Shown piece after piece: positions 16,315 through 25,662 of a stretch of 49,447 nt of DNA. The notes under the pieces are model-generated. The model did no database searches. It had not been told where the DNA came from and was given only the letters and a program-made list of their open reading frames with translations. Origin of the DNA: Alphaproteobacteria bacterium (lineage in GTDB: Bacteria; Pseudomonadota; Alphaproteobacteria; Rs-D84). The stretch's first letter is position 1. Each line of letters opens with the position of its first letter. The stretch is from the NCBI GenBank assembly GCA_017554665.1, contig JAFZHX010000039.1, positions 1 to 49,447 of the forward strand, in the 5' to 3' direction. The position numbers and the translations under genes are program-made.

Positions 16315-17571
16315 TTAAGCAGCTTTTTTAGCATCTTTCATAACTTCCACAGGTGCTTTTTTTCCATTTACCACATCTGCATCAATTACAATTTCCGCCA
16401 AATCTTCTTTATCAGGAGCTTCGAACATAGGTTGCATTAACACACGTTCCAAAATACTGCGCAACCCACGAGCACCGGTTTTACGAGCCACTGCCATTTT
16501 TGCAATTGCACGCAATCCGTCTTCAGTTATTGTTAATTTAACATCATCCATTGCCAGCATAGCAGTAAACTGCTTTACTACTGCGTTCTTAGGTTCTGTT
16601 AAGATTTTTACCAAAGCATCTTCATCCAATTCCTGCAAAGTTGTAATCACAGGCAAACGACCAATCAGTTCTGGAATAATACCAAATTTCACCAAATCTT
16701 CTGGTTCGACATCTTTCAAGAAATCTTTAGCTTCGCGTTCTTCTTTTGACTCAACATGCGCACCAAAACCAATACCACGACGTTCACAAGTACGATTACC
16801 AATAATCTTGTTCAAGCCATCGAACGCACCACCACAAATAAACAATATCTTGCTTGTATCCAACTGCACAGTGGCCTCACCAGGATGCTTGCGTCCTGCA
16901 CCGCCTGCTGGCACATTTGCAACAGTTCCTTCGATTAACTTCAGCAAAGCCTGTTGCACACCTTCACCAGAAACATCGCGTGTCAAAGAAGGATTTTCTG
17001 ACTTGCGTGAAATCTTATCAATTTCGTCAATATAGATAATTCCACGACTTGCGCGTTCAACATCAAAGTTCGCATTCTGCAACAAACGAGTCAAAACGCT
17101 TTCCACATCATCGCCAACATAACCAGCTTCGGTCAATGTTGTAGCATCGGCAATTGCAAAAGGCACATCCAAAATACGAGCCAAAGTCTGTGCAAACAAT
17201 GTTTTACCAGTACCAGTAGAACCAATCAACAACACATTAGACTTTTGAATTTCAACATTTGAAGTAACCGTTACATTATGACGCTTAAAATGATTATACA
17301 CCGCCACTGACAGAGTACGTTTTGCCGTATCCTGACCAATAATATATTCATTTAAGAACGCATAAATCTGTGATGGAGTTGGCAATTTAGCTGCATCTTT
17401 ACTAATTTCACGACGATTATCATCTGCCATAATATCGTTACACAGATTGATACATTCATCGCAAATACAAACATTGCGTCCACTGACCAACTTTTTCACT
17501 TCATATACAGCCTTGCCACAAAAACTGCAAAACTGAGTATTTTCTGTATTCGGTGTTTTATTCTCACTCAT
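16315..17571 (-). CDS. clpX: ATP-dependent Clp protease ATP-binding subunit ClpX
   Basis: 418 residues, normal length. N-terminal zinc-binding domain with four cysteines (CSFCGK...CICDEC), then one AAA+ module: Walker A GSTGTGKT, Walker [12 protein letters not shown], the RKH pore loop inside [10 protein letters not shown], and sensor and arginine-finger region [13 protein letters not shown]. ClpX unfolds tagged proteins and feeds them to ClpP. It lies 26 nt downstream of clpP in the same operon. C-terminal tail ends in KKAA. A GGGGA ribosome site about 10 nt upstream is weak but usable. Confidence 0.97.
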   Translation of the reverse strand: MSENKTPNTENTQFCSFCGKAVYEVKKLVSGRNVCICDECINLCNDIMADDNRREISKDAAKLPTPSQIYAFLNEYIIGQDTAKRTLSVAVYNHFKRHNVTVTSNVEIQKSNVLLIGSTGTGKTLFAQTLARILDVPFAIADATTLTEAGYVGDDVESVLTRLLQNANFDVERASRGIIYIDEIDKISRKSENPSLTRDVSGEGVQQALLKLIEGTVANVPAGGAGRKHPGEATVQLDTSKILFICGGAFDGLNKIIGNRTCERRGIGFGAHVESKEEREAKDFLKDVEPEDLVKFGIIPELIGRLPVITTLQELDEDALVKILTEPKNAVVKQFTAMLAMDDVKLTITEDGLRAIAKMAVARKTGARGLRSILERVLMQPMFEAPDKEDLAEIVIDADVVNGKKAPVEVMKDAKKAA

Positions 17572-17597
17572 TTCACACGTCCCCGATTTACAAAATA

Positions 17598-18179
17598 TTA
17601 TTTACGTTCCAGCACTTCGTCAACCAAGCCAAAAGCTTTAGCTTCTGCAGGATCCATCCAATTATCGCGTTCCATTGCTTCAAACAATTCTTTTTCTTTA
17701 CGACCTGTAAATTCGGCCATTTGTTTGATTAAAACCTTTTTATTTTTCATAAATTGGTTCATTTGGATTTCCATATCTGTAATTTGACCTTGCGCACCTG
17801 CCAAAGGTTGATGAATCATAATTTGAGTATTTGGCAAAACGAAACGTTTTCCTTTTTCACCTGCAGCCAATAAAACAGACCCCATAGAAGCAACCAACCC
17901 CATACCAATAGTAGATACAGGAGCCTTGATATACTGCATAGTATCCATAATAGCCCACCCTGCGGACACATCACCACCTGGACTATTAATATACATAGAA
18001 ATCGTAGCGTTTGGGTTTTCAGATTCCAAGAACAACAACTGAGCAACGATACTATTTGCCATTGTTGGTTCTATTTGTCCATTAACCATAATAATTCTAT
18101 CACGCAACAAACGTGAGTAAATATCAAAAGAACGTTCCCCACGAGGAGATTCTTCAATAACCATCGGAATCAATGCCAT
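17598..18179 (-). CDS. clpP: ATP-dependent Clp protease proteolytic subunit ClpP
   Basis: 193 residues, typical. Catalytic Ser in [11 protein letters not shown], His in MIHQPLAG, Asp in [12 protein letters not shown]. The N-terminus [30 protein letters not shown] is standard, including the processing-type start. It forms the tetradecameric chamber that partners ClpX, encoded next in the operon. AGAGGT ribosome site. The 170-nt gap upstream (18180-18349) holds the dsbA-like gene's terminator and presumably the clpPX promoter. Confidence 0.97.
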   Translation of the reverse strand: MALIPMVIEESPRGERSFDIYSRLLRDRIIMVNGQIEPTMANSIVAQLLFLESENPNATISMYINSPGGDVSAGWAIMDTMQYIKAPVSTIGMGLVASMGSVLLAAGEKGKRFVLPNTQIMIHQPLAGAQGQITDMEIQMNQFMKNKKVLIKQMAEFTGRKEKELFEAMERDNWMDPAEAKAFGLVDEVLERK

Positions 18180-18303
18180 AATACAAAACCTCTTATTTTC
18201 ATACGAAATTATACCATATTTTTAGTCAGTTCGCAAATTTATCATATATATAAGTAAAAGCCACAAAAAAACAAGACTATTTTCATTAGTAAAACAAAAA
18301 AAT

Positions 18304-18331
18304 AAAAATCCCCCAAACGGGGGATTTTTTT
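18304..18331 (-). terminator. Terminator of the DsbA-like gene
   Basis: ATCCCCC-AAAC-GGGGGAT hairpin followed by a T run on the minus strand; A run on the other side. Confidence 0.8.
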
Positions 18332-18349
18332 CAACTAAACAGATAAATA

Positions 18350-19174
18350 TTATTTATCCAATGCTGCGTTGATTTGGCTTGCAGGAATTGCACCTGGGAA
18401 AGCCTGTTCATTGATAATCAAGAATGGAGTACCTGAAATTTCAAACACTTCTGCCAAATCACGAACGTTTGCCAATTCACGGCTAACAACTTCGCCATTC
18501 ATATCTTGTTTCAACTGTTTTGTATCCAAACCTGCTTCTTCTGCAAATTTCATGATATTCTTTTCGATTGCAGCAGCCAATTTAGCTTGGTCATTTGATT
18601 TGTCTTGTGGACGATATTCACGTGTCATAATCAAATCAACCAATTTTGCAGCTTTGTCATTACCCTGCAATTTAGCAGCAATCATTGCGCGTGCAGGTGC
18701 ATCAGACATTACGCCATGGATAGAGAAGTTTTTGATAACTACGCGAACGTCGTTACGATCTGCCAAAACACGTTCCAATTCACCGTGTACACGACGGCAG
18801 TAACCGCAAGATGCAGCAGTCCATACATAGATTGTATTTTCTGCAGATTCGTTACCCAAAACTGGTGCGTCTGCAATCATTTCGTCTGCATGTTCGCGAA
18901 CATACTTACGAACAGTTTTATTTTTTTCTTCCTGCTGTTTAGCTTGCATTCCTTGTACCATTTCTTGAATGATGCCAGGATTTACATCAACCAAGTAGTA
19001 AGGAACATACAAACGGCATACAGAGCCTGCAATCAACAATACAGCAACAACATTGATTGCTTTTTTCAGATATACAGTAATCGCAGATGTTTTTTTTGCA
19101 TTCTGTTTTACCAGCATGCCAGAAAATACATACAATGCGACACCCAATATCAGTACCAAGATTGTCCAAGTCAT
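18350..19174 (-). CDS. Membrane-anchored DsbA-family thiol oxidoreductase
   Basis: 274 residues from the ATG at 19174, which has a perfect AGGAG 6 nt upstream; an in-frame GTG/ATG farther up is rejected. Two hydrophobic helices (about 2-20 and 35-52) anchor it. The periplasmic thioredoxin-like domain has the CGYC active site in WTAASCGYCRRVHGELERV and the cis-Pro loop ISGTPFLIIN. Family members form or isomerise disulfides in secreted proteins. That fits the many Cys-rich exported proteins in this window (27-1222, 36355-44719), a link I infer from context only. A DsbC/BdbD-like role cannot be excluded. Confidence 0.88.
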   Translation of the reverse strand: MTWTILVLILGVALYVFSGMLVKQNAKKTSAITVYLKKAINVVAVLLIAGSVCRLYVPYYLVDVNPGIIQEMVQGMQAKQQEEKNKTVRKYVREHADEMIADAPVLGNESAENTIYVWTAASCGYCRRVHGELERVLADRNDVRVVIKNFSIHGVMSDAPARAMIAAKLQGNDKAAKLVDLIMTREYRPQDKSNDQAKLAAAIEKNIMKFAEEAGLDTKQLKQDMNGEVVSRELANVRDLAEVFEISGTPFLIINEQAFPGAIPASQINAALDK

Positions 19175-19245
19175 GTTTTCTCCTTTTATGTTGAACACGA
19201 CTACCATAGCAAATTTTCAGAAAATGGCAAGGAATAAATATACGA

Positions 19246-19890
19246 CTATTTTAATATTTTTCTCATCAAAGGAAGCTGCGTTCCCTGTTGCAAACAAACG
19301 CCTTCTAAAAAGCGTAATGTAGTATTCAAATCGACCGGTAACTTATACAGTTTTGCAATATAAGGTTCCGCGCAAGTCGCACAAACAGCCCGTCCTGTAC
19401 GTGGCGATAAATATTCTAAATTTTCACAGCCACCACAACCAGAACACTTTGACAAGTCCAAAGCATACCCCAGTTCTCGTAACAAGCTTATTTCCCAATC
19501 TAAATAAGCACCCACGTTACCCAAAGCTAACTGCTCTAAAAATATCAAAGTACTTTCATACAAACTTTCATACGATTCGCGTTCTGGCAACAAAGTACTT
19601 ATTAAATCAAAAGCCGCATTCATAAACATCAGTGCTTTTGGATTTTGCATTATCTGCGCACCGATATTTTTTTCTGAATCCCAATGGAACACCCCAAGTT
19701 GAGAATCCAAGCGAGCATTCCACGACACCAGCCCAACCTGACCAATCAGCGGGATATTTTTTTTCGCGACCACAGCGCCACGCAACATACCTACCAAAAC
19801 ACCATTATCACGAGTAAAGACACGTCCAACTGCATCACGCTCGTTAAACGGTTTTATAGAAACTAAGATTCCACTAGATTCAATTTTCAT
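19246..19890 (-). CDS. recO: DNA repair protein RecO
   Basis: 214 residues. N-terminal OB-fold (SSGILVSIKPFNERDAVGRVFTRDNGVLVGMLRG) and a C-terminal helical domain with a four-Cys zinc site (CSGCGGCENL ... CATC). RecO loads RecA at gaps together with RecR. The ATG at 19890 is chosen over an upstream GTG because a consensus promoter ends 6 nt before it, which makes the transcript leaderless. It ends in TAG, showing that TAG serves as a stop in this genome, relevant to the ctpA case. Confidence 0.88.
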   Translation of the reverse strand: MKIESSGILVSIKPFNERDAVGRVFTRDNGVLVGMLRGAVVAKKNIPLIGQVGLVSWNARLDSQLGVFHWDSEKNIGAQIMQNPKALMFMNAAFDLISTLLPERESYESLYESTLIFLEQLALGNVGAYLDWEISLLRELGYALDLSKCSGCGGCENLEYLSPRTGRAVCATCAEPYIAKLYKLPVDLNTTLRFLEGVCLQQGTQLPLMRKILK

Positions 19891-19896
19891 ACACAC

Positions 19897-19925
19897 ATTA
19901 TATATATAAGATAAAATAATAACAA
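19897..19925 (-). promoter_or_regulatory. Near-consensus promoter of recO, leaderless type
   Basis: Minus strand TTGTTA (19920-19925), 17-nt spacer, perfect TATAAT (19897-19902), then 6 nt to the ATG at 19890. No Shine-Dalgarno. Confidence 0.75.
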
Positions 19926-19927
19926 AA

Positions 19928-19954
19928 TAAAAATCCCCGAAACGGGGATTTTTT
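19928..19954 (-). terminator. Terminator of rpsU
   Basis: ATCCCCG-AAA-CGGGGAT hairpin with flanking A and T runs; it directly precedes the recO promoter. Confidence 0.8.
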
Positions 19955-19959
19955 GAAAC

Positions 19960-20166
19960 TTAGAATCCAAAGACCATACGTTGTTTAGATTGACGTTTCT
20001 TTTCGTTACGAACGGCTTCTTCTTTCAAACGTTTACGTTTTGTTGTTGGTTTTTCAAAACGCTGACGTTCTTTCATTTCGCGGTACAGACCTTCTTTCTG
20101 AGATTTGCGTTTTGCAACACGCAATGCCTGTTCTACGTTATTATCGCGAACCAAAACTTTTACCAT
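19960..20166 (-). CDS. rpsU: 30S ribosomal protein S21
   Basis: 68 residues, family length. [20 protein letters not shown] start and the basic [18 protein letters not shown] stretch are diagnostic. S21 sits on the 30S platform near the anti-Shine-Dalgarno and helps initiation with leadered mRNAs, which is of interest given the leaderless promoters here. GGGGGTGAATAT leader provides the ribosome site. tRNA-Ala lies just upstream on the same strand with its own terminator. Confidence 0.95.
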   Translation of the reverse strand: MVKVLVRDNNVEQALRVAKRKSQKEGLYREMKERQRFEKPTTKRKRLKEEAVRNEKKRQSKQRMVFGF

Positions 20167-20207
20167 ATATATTCACCCCCTTTTGGCGAACTTGTATTTA
20201 TCTTGTT

Positions 20208-20231
20208 AAAAAGGGGATTTGCATCCCCTTT
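20208..20231 (-). terminator. Terminator after tRNA-Ala
   Basis: Minus strand AGGGGAT-GCAA-ATCCCCT followed by a T run. Confidence 0.8.
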
Positions 20232-20238
20232 CGTGTTT

Positions 20239-20314
20239 TGGTGGAGCTGATCAGGCTCGAACTGACGACCCCCTGCTTGCAAAGCAGGTGCTCTACCAAC
20301 TGAGCTACAACCCC
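20239..20314 (-). tRNA. tRNA-Ala (anticodon TGC)
   Basis: 76 nt with encoded CCA. Acceptor GGGGTTG/CAGCTCC with wobble pairs, D arm AGCTCAGTTGGTAGAGC, anticodon loop TTTGCAA (anticodon TGC) on the CTGCT/AGCAG stem, T loop TTCGAGC. A TTGACA ... TAAAAT promoter lies upstream on the minus strand (about 20349-20377, 17-nt spacer). Confidence 0.95.
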
Positions 20315-20444
20315 AAAACTTTGCACTTTTATTACTAAAAGCGAACTGATTTTATACATTTTAAAAACAAATGTCAACAGAAAAATACCACAAAAAAGAT
20401 TTTATTGACAATCTATATTTCCGTGCAAAACTGTAACTATGTTA

Positions 20445-20450
20445 TATAAA
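20445..20450 (+). promoter_or_regulatory. -10 box of the 20457 gene, leaderless type
   Basis: TATAAA with 6 nt to the ATG at 20457. The -35 is weak; a TTGACA at 20405-20410 is too far away for this -10. Confidence 0.35.
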
Positions 20451-20456
20451 TTAGAT

Positions 20457-21386
20457 ATGAGCAAATACAAAACCGAGTTACCCGCACTAAAAAATGCGGC
20501 TTTTCGTTGGGAACTTAAATATAGTTCCAAGACAGAAAACAAAACAATCGGGCAAATTTCGTACTACTCAGTTAACAACACACCAGCAAACAACTGTATT
20601 ATTTTGGTACCGGGGCTTGGCAGCAACACCCGCTCGGAGCCATTGATGCGTACGATAGAATATTGGGCTCTAAAAGTAAAATACGATGTATATTGCCTTG
20701 ATACCTTCTTAGGCGACTTTTTACCAGAACTATCGCAAGAACTGGCTCAAAAACATACTTTTGCTGAATTTATAGACTTGATAGACACAGGACTGGATAA
20801 AATCGAATCAGAATGCAAAACAAACAAATACAACTACTCTTGCTTAATCGCCCACTCTGCTGGCGCAACTGGAATTTTTGAAATCTACAACAAACGCATC
20901 AAAGAGAGAAAAAAATTACGTTTTACAGCTTCTGTAATGTTTGCTCCATATACCTGTGCAAACTTTACTATATATATAAAAAACGTTTACAGACAGCGCT
21001 ATTTCAAACCCGAAACACCCGAAGCGGAATTTAATAACACTGTCGTTGGAATGCCCAGTCCACACGAACCAAGACCAGAAGGCAAAATCAACTATATATC
21101 CATATTGCCACAAATATTTGACGATATAGAACACGTAGAGTTTCGACCAGAATTAATGGATAAATACAATATCCCTATTACATTGGTAGCAGGCGGACGC
21201 GATAAAAAATCACCTCCAGAAGAACTACGCAAAAAATACAACATACTAAAATCTGGCAAAAATGGCCATTTGTGGAAGTTTATAACCTTCAAAAAATCCA
21301 AACACTCGTTTATCGACCAACACAACGACTGGCTTGCGATTATAAAATTAATACTTTCACAAAAAAAATATACAAAAAAGAAATAA
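20457..21386 (+). CDS. Putative alpha/beta hydrolase
   Basis: 309 residues from the ATG at 20457 (an ATG at 20439 would overlap the -10 box). Fold marks: NNCIILVPGLGSNTR (oxyanion strand and loop), SCLIAHSAGATGIFEI with the Ser in HSAG as nucleophile, VAGGRDKKSPPEE (acid) and KKSKHSFIDQ (His). No signal peptide, so cytoplasmic. The lid region (about 150-200) holds several Lys/Arg and Tyr. Substrate unknown. Convergent with clpB. Confidence 0.78.
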   Translation: MSKYKTELPALKNAAFRWELKYSSKTENKTIGQISYYSVNNTPANNCIILVPGLGSNTRSEPLMRTIEYWALKVKYDVYCLDTFLGDFLPELSQELAQKHTFAEFIDLIDTGLDKIESECKTNKYNYSCLIAHSAGATGIFEIYNKRIKERKKLRFTASVMFAPYTCANFTIYIKNVYRQRYFKPETPEAEFNNTVVGMPSPHEPRPEGKINYISILPQIFDDIEHVEFRPELMDKYNIPITLVAGGRDKKSPPEELRKKYNILKSGKNGHLWKFITFKKSKHSFIDQHNDWLAIIKLILSQKKYTKKK

Positions 21387-21412
21387 AAAAAACCCCAAAT
21401 TGGGGATTTTTT
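21384..21412. terminator. Bidirectional terminator between hydrolase and clpB
   Basis: AACCCCA-AAT-TGGGGATT-type hairpin with A and T runs. Confidence 0.8.
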
Positions 21413-23468
21413 AACCGACGGTCAAGTCTTTGCCTTTGACATCTATATACACCGTACTGCCTTCACCAACGGCACCAGACAAAATCAGGTCTGCAATTTT
21501 ATCTTCGACCGCAGATGTTATCAAACGCTTTAACGGACGAGCGCCAAACACAGCATCATACCCATTATCGCCCAGCCATTTGATGGCCTTGTCTGTAACA
21601 TTCATATCAATTCTGCGTTCTGCCAAACGTTTTTCCAGACCGCGCAACTGAATCTTTACAATGCCAGCCATAACATCTTTGCCCAGCGGATTAAAGAAGA
21701 CTATTTCATCTATACGGTTTATAAATTCCGGACGGAATTGCTTTTTAACAGCTTCCATATCAGGCAAGTTACTTGTCATTATGATAATAGTATTTGTAAA
21801 GTTCACAACATGCCCCTGCCCGTCTGTCAAACGACCATCGTCCAAGATTTGCAAGAACACATTAAACACATCAGGATTTGCCTTTTCGATTTCATCGAAC
21901 AACAAAACTTGATAAGGTCTGCGACGCACACTTTCTGTCAACACACCACCCTGTTCATAACCAACATACCCCGGAGGACTGCCGATTAAACGAGATACCG
22001 AGTGCGGTTCCATATACTCACTCATATCAATTCTTGTCATGGCAGCATCATCATTAAACAAATATTCTGCCAAGGCTTTTGCTACTTCGGTTTTACCAAC
22101 ACCAGTCGGCCCCAAGAACATAAAACTTCCCATTGGTCTGCGCGGGTCAGACAATCCAGCACGACTACGACGAATCGCACGAGCAATTACACCCAGTGCA
22201 TGATCTTGACCGACAACGCGATTGCGCAAAGAATCTTCGATATTCAACAATTTCGATTGTTCTTCGGCATTTAATCTATCCGCAGGAACGCCAGTCCACT
22301 TACTAACCACAGCGGCAATATGTTCCGGAAGAACCGTTTTATACTCTTTTGCATCTGCGTTCATTTTAGCTATTTTTTCTTCCAATTCTGGAATCTTTCC
22401 ATATTGCAAAGCAGAAGCTTTTTCATAGTCGCCATTACGCATTGCTGTTGCTACTTCAGCTTTTGCGACATCCAGCGCAGCCATCGCATCTGACAATCCG
22501 CGCATTTTTTGTTGTTCCGCCTGCCAAGCAGCGGTTAATTCTTTAGATTCTGCTTCTACTGATTTGATAAGGCTTTCCAAATCAACCAAACGCTTCTTAG
22601 ACTCTTCATCTTTTTCTTTTTTCAATGCTTGTTGTTCTATTTTCAACTGCATTAAATGTCTATCAACTTCGTCCAGTTTGTCTGGTTTTGAAGCAATTTC
22701 AATACGCACACGTGCTGCTGCTTCGTCAATCAAGTCGATAGCCTTGTCTGGCAAGAACCTATCTGTGATGTAACGATTCGATAATTTAACTGCAGAAACC
22801 AGCGCAGCATCTGCAATACGAACACCATGATGCCCTTCATACTTGTCTTTTAGCCCGCGCAAGATAGATATAGTGTCATCAACTGTTGGTTCTTCTACAT
22901 ACACAGGCTGAAAACGACGAGCCAACGCAGGATCTTTTTCAATATACTGACGATATTCATCCAAAGTAGTCGCACCTAAGCAATGCAGTTCTCCACGTGC
23001 CAACATTGGCTTTAACAAATTAGCCGCATCCATACTACCTTCGCCCTTACCTGCGCCTACTAAAGTATGCAATTCATAGATAAACAAAATTATTTTACCG
23101 TCTGCATCTTTCACAGCTTTTAATATAGCCTTTAAACGACCTTCAAACTGTCCACGAAAAGACGCACCTGCCATCAAAGCACCCATATCCAACGACAATA
23201 GTTGCTTTTTCAGCAAGTTTTCAGGTACATCGCCCGAAATAATACGATTAGCCAATCCTTCAACTATCGCTGTTTTACCAACACCAGGATTACCAATCAA
23301 TACAGGGTTATTTTTTGTACGACGACTAAGCACTTGGATAGTGCGTCTAATTTCTTCATCACGACCGATAACCGGGTCTAATTTTCCATCAGCAGCCAGC
23401 TTTGTAAAATCAGTTGTATATTTTGCAACCGCCTGCTGAGGTGTTTCTTGCAAATCATCTGGATTCAT
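21411..23468 (-). CDS. clpB: ClpB-type disaggregase lacking the N-domain
   Basis: 685 residues from the ATG at 23468, which has AAGGAG 8 nt upstream. Usual ClpB is about 860: the ~150-residue Clp_N domain is missing and the protein begins in the linker ([29 protein letters not shown] starts 9 residues in). D1: Walker A GNPGVGKT, but Walker B reads ILFIYELHT, so the usual Asp of DE is Tyr (codon TAT at about 23080). The middle coiled-coil domain is present (about 250-360). D2: Walker A GPTGVGKT, Walker [10 protein letters not shown] intact. Between TSNL and FRPEF only ~9 residues replace the ~28 of E. coli ClpB. It may still disaggregate with Hsp70 through D2 and the M-domain, but D1 may be impaired. 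Confidence 0.9.
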   Translation of the reverse strand: MNPDDLQETPQQAVAKYTTDFTKLAADGKLDPVIGRDEEIRRTIQVLSRRTKNNPVLIGNPGVGKTAIVEGLANRIISGDVPENLLKKQLLSLDMGALMAGASFRGQFEGRLKAILKAVKDADGKIILFIYELHTLVGAGKGEGSMDAANLLKPMLARGELHCLGATTLDEYRQYIEKDPALARRFQPVYVEEPTVDDTISILRGLKDKYEGHHGVRIADAALVSAVKLSNRYITDRFLPDKAIDLIDEAAARVRIEIASKPDKLDEVDRHLMQLKIEQQALKKEKDEESKKRLVDLESLIKSVEAESKELTAAWQAEQQKMRGLSDAMAALDVAKAEVATAMRNGDYEKASALQYGKIPELEEKIAKMNADAKEYKTVLPEHIAAVVSKWTGVPADRLNAEEQSKLLNIEDSLRNRVVGQDHALGVIARAIRRSRAGLSDPRRPMGSFMFLGPTGVGKTEVAKALAEYLFNDDAAMTRIDMSEYMEPHSVSRLIGSPPGYVGYEQGGVLTESVRRRPYQVLLFDEIEKANPDVFNVFLQILDDGRLTDGQGHVVNFTNTIIIMTSNLPDMEAVKKQFRPEFINRIDEIVFFNPLGKDVMAGIVKIQLRGLEKRLAERRIDMNVTDKAIKWLGDNGYDAVFGARPLKRLITSAVEDKIADLILSGAVGEGSTVYIDVKGKDLTVG

Positions 23469-23552
23469 AAGTCTGCTCCTTAATAAAATTATTTCTGTAC
23501 TACATATAGTGCCATAAAACTCCCTTTCAAGACACAGGAACAAATACCACCC

Positions 23553-23581
23553 TTGCACAAGGATTATTTTTATACTAACCT
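23553..23581 (+). promoter_or_regulatory. Promoter of the DUF4301 gene
   Basis: TTGCAC (23553-23558), 17-nt spacer, TAACCT (23576-23581). The gene has an AGGA ribosome site before its ATG at 23602. Confidence 0.45.
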
Positions 23582-23601
23582 GATGCAAAAGGATTGGAAA
23601 A

Positions 23602-25035
23602 ATGACACAATTTACAGACCAAGATTTACAGCAACTAAACGCACACAAACTAACTATCAATCAAATAAATCAACAGCTTAAAAACTTTCAACAGGGCTTT
23701 CCTTTTATAAACATTGCCTCGGCTGCCGTTGCTGAAAACGGCATTATGACAAGTCCAAGCACCGAATTCGCTCAGTTTTACGACAAAGCAAAACATGATT
23801 ATAAAATCACTAAGTTCGTACCTGCATCTGGCGCAGCTACCCGTATGTTCAAGGACTTATTCGAATACCTAGCCACAGGCGAAATGAACAAAACAACACA
23901 AACAGTTTTAGACAACTTAGCAGAATTTGCCTTTTATGATGATTTAACACAGGTATTGCCAGCAGACGCTCAACCAAAAGACATTATTAAATGTATCATT
24001 GATAAATCAGGTCTAAATTACGGCAACCTGCCAAAAGGTCTATTAAAGTTCCATAACGACGGCAAATCAGGCATTACCGCAGTCGCAGAACATTTATCCG
24101 AGGGCGCACAATACGCATCTTCAAACGGTGTTGCAGACATACACTTTACAGTATCTCCTGAACACCAAGCTGGTTTTACAGAATTATTGAACAAAATTAT
24201 TCCAGAATACGAATCGGCAATGGGTGTAAAATATAACATCAGCCTATCTACTCAAAAGTCAGAAACAGACACAATTGCTGTAAATATGGACAATACCCCC
24301 TTCCGCAATGAAGACAACACATTACTGTTCCGCCCTGCTGGTCATGGCGCACTGATTGAAAACCTGAACGATTTAGACGCTAACATCATCTTTATAAAAA
24401 ACATCGATAATGTCAGCCCAACAGATACCCGTTCTGACACTATATTATATAAAAAGATATTGGCAGGTATCGCAATCCACACACAACAACAAATATTTAA
24501 ATATATAAAGGATATCGATACTGGCACCGCCGACACAGCAGAAATACAACAATATATATCTAATAATCTTGGTATAAGAAACTTTGACATTGCAGATATT
24601 CGCAATATCTTAAATCGCCCATTGCGCATATGTGGCATGGTTCGTAACTCTGGTGCACCTGGTGGCGGCCCATTTTGGACAAAAAACCAAGACGGCACAG
24701 AAACTTTACAAATAATAGAACCTGGGCAAATTGCTCCAGAATCTTTATCAATATTGCACCAAGGCCAATATTTCAACCCTGTTGACTTGGTCTGCATGCC
24801 GTACGATTACACAGGCAAAAAATTCAATTTGTCTGAATTTATTGATGAAAACACCGGCTTTATTTCCACCAAGTCCAAGAACGGACGCGACTTACGCGCG
24901 ATGGAAAGACCTGGTCTTTGGAACGGTGCAATGTCAAAATGGAACACAATATTTGTCGAAGTTCCAAACACAACATTCACCCCTGCCAAGGTTATAACAG
25001 ACCTATTAAACAGCGGCCATAAAACAAACAAATAA
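23602..25035 (+). CDS. DUF4301 family protein
   Basis: 477 residues. The [19 protein letters not shown] stretch (about 73-91) and the later [28 protein letters not shown] and GGPFWTK segments are marks of DUF4301, a family best known from Bacteroidetes. PASGAATRM resembles the nucleotide-binding loop of sugar nucleotidyltransferases, and GHGALIENL resembles their downstream motif, so a nucleotidyltransferase-like role is plausible but not shown. No signal peptide. The taxonomic pattern suggests transfer between gut bacteria. Monocistronic. Confidence 0.75.
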   Translation: MTQFTDQDLQQLNAHKLTINQINQQLKNFQQGFPFINIASAAVAENGIMTSPSTEFAQFYDKAKHDYKITKFVPASGAATRMFKDLFEYLATGEMNKTTQTVLDNLAEFAFYDDLTQVLPADAQPKDIIKCIIDKSGLNYGNLPKGLLKFHNDGKSGITAVAEHLSEGAQYASSNGVADIHFTVSPEHQAGFTELLNKIIPEYESAMGVKYNISLSTQKSETDTIAVNMDNTPFRNEDNTLLFRPAGHGALIENLNDLDANIIFIKNIDNVSPTDTRSDTILYKKILAGIAIHTQQQIFKYIKDIDTGTADTAEIQQYISNNLGIRNFDIADIRNILNRPLRICGMVRNSGAPGGGPFWTKNQDGTETLQIIEPGQIAPESLSILHQGQYFNPVDLVCMPYDYTGKKFNLSEFIDENTGFISTKSKNGRDLRAMERPGLWNGAMSKWNTIFVEVPNTTFTPAKVITDLLNSGHKTNK

Positions 25036-25118
25036 AAAAATATGAAAACAATACTTGACTTTTCTAGATTTTTATTATAAATTTAGCTCCGCTATATAAT
25101 AATTTAAGGATAAGTATT

Positions 25119-25487
25119 ATGCCACGCGTATGTAAAGTTACAGGTAAGAAAACAGAAGTTGGGATGAATGTATCTCACTCTCATCGTCGTACAAAACGTA
25201 CATTCTTGCCAAATCTACAAACATTAAAGTTCCACAGTGATATTTTGGGGCGCGATTTTTCATTACGTATTTCAACTGCTGGTCTGCGTACATTGACAAA
25301 ACACGGCGGTTTGGATGCATATGTAATGGCAAAACCAGTATCACGTTTGACAGCAGAAATGGCAGCAATTAAAAAAGCCATTGAAAAGAAAGCTGGCAAA
25401 CCAGCTGCACCTGCAAAAAAACCTGTTCACAAGGCAAACCGCAGTGCACGTTTGGTAAAAAAAGTTGAAGCAAAGAAAGCTGCTTAA
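25119..25487 (+). CDS. rpmB: 50S ribosomal protein L28 with basic tail
   Basis: 122 residues. MPRVCKVTGKKTEVGMNVSHSHRRTKRTFLPNLQ is a clear L28 start, with the alphaproteobacterial-type middle (LRISTAGLRTLTKHGGLDAYV). About 25-30 residues longer than usual: the tail (AGKPAAPAKKPVHKANRSARL ... KKAA) is Lys/Ala/Pro-rich. AAGGA ribosome site. TTGACT (25055) and TATAAA/TATAAT boxes lie upstream. tRNA-Leu follows 20 nt later and is probably cotranscribed. Confidence 0.95.
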   Translation: MPRVCKVTGKKTEVGMNVSHSHRRTKRTFLPNLQTLKFHSDILGRDFSLRISTAGLRTLTKHGGLDAYVMAKPVSRLTAEMAAIKKAIEKKAGKPAAPAKKPVHKANRSARLVKKVEAKKAA

Positions 25488-25507
25488 TAAAAAGGCTTTC
25501 TCGCTAC

Positions 25508-25592
25508 GGCCCCGTGGCGGAATTGGTAGACGCGCTTGACTCAAAATCAAGTTCTGCAAGGAGTGTCGGTTCGAGTCCGACCAGGGCCACCA
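25508..25592 (+). tRNA. tRNA-Leu (anticodon CAA)
   Basis: 85 nt with encoded CCA. Class II tRNA with long variable arm (TTCTGCAAGGAGTG). D arm GGCGGAATTGGTAGACGC, anticodon stem CTTGA/TCAAG with loop CTCAAAA (anticodon CAA), T arm GTCGG-TTCGAGT-CCGAC. Acceptor GGCCCCG pairs with CAGGGCC, with one mismatch. Confidence 0.95.
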
Positions 25593-25596
25593 GAAT

Positions 25597-25626
25597 TAAA
25601 AACCACCATTTGGTGGTTTTTTTTTT
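25597..25626 (+). terminator. Terminator after rpmB-tRNA-Leu
   Basis: AACCACCA-TT-TGGTGGTT hairpin followed by a long T run. Confidence 0.85.
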
Positions 25627-25662
25627 CATATTTATGATACAATATTATATCAAAGGACAATT

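Noticed and set aside
18605..19237. Plus-strand 210-residue ORF with many Cys/Phe
   Set aside because: It is antisense to the DsbA-like gene, whose motifs, ribosome site and codon use are clear.
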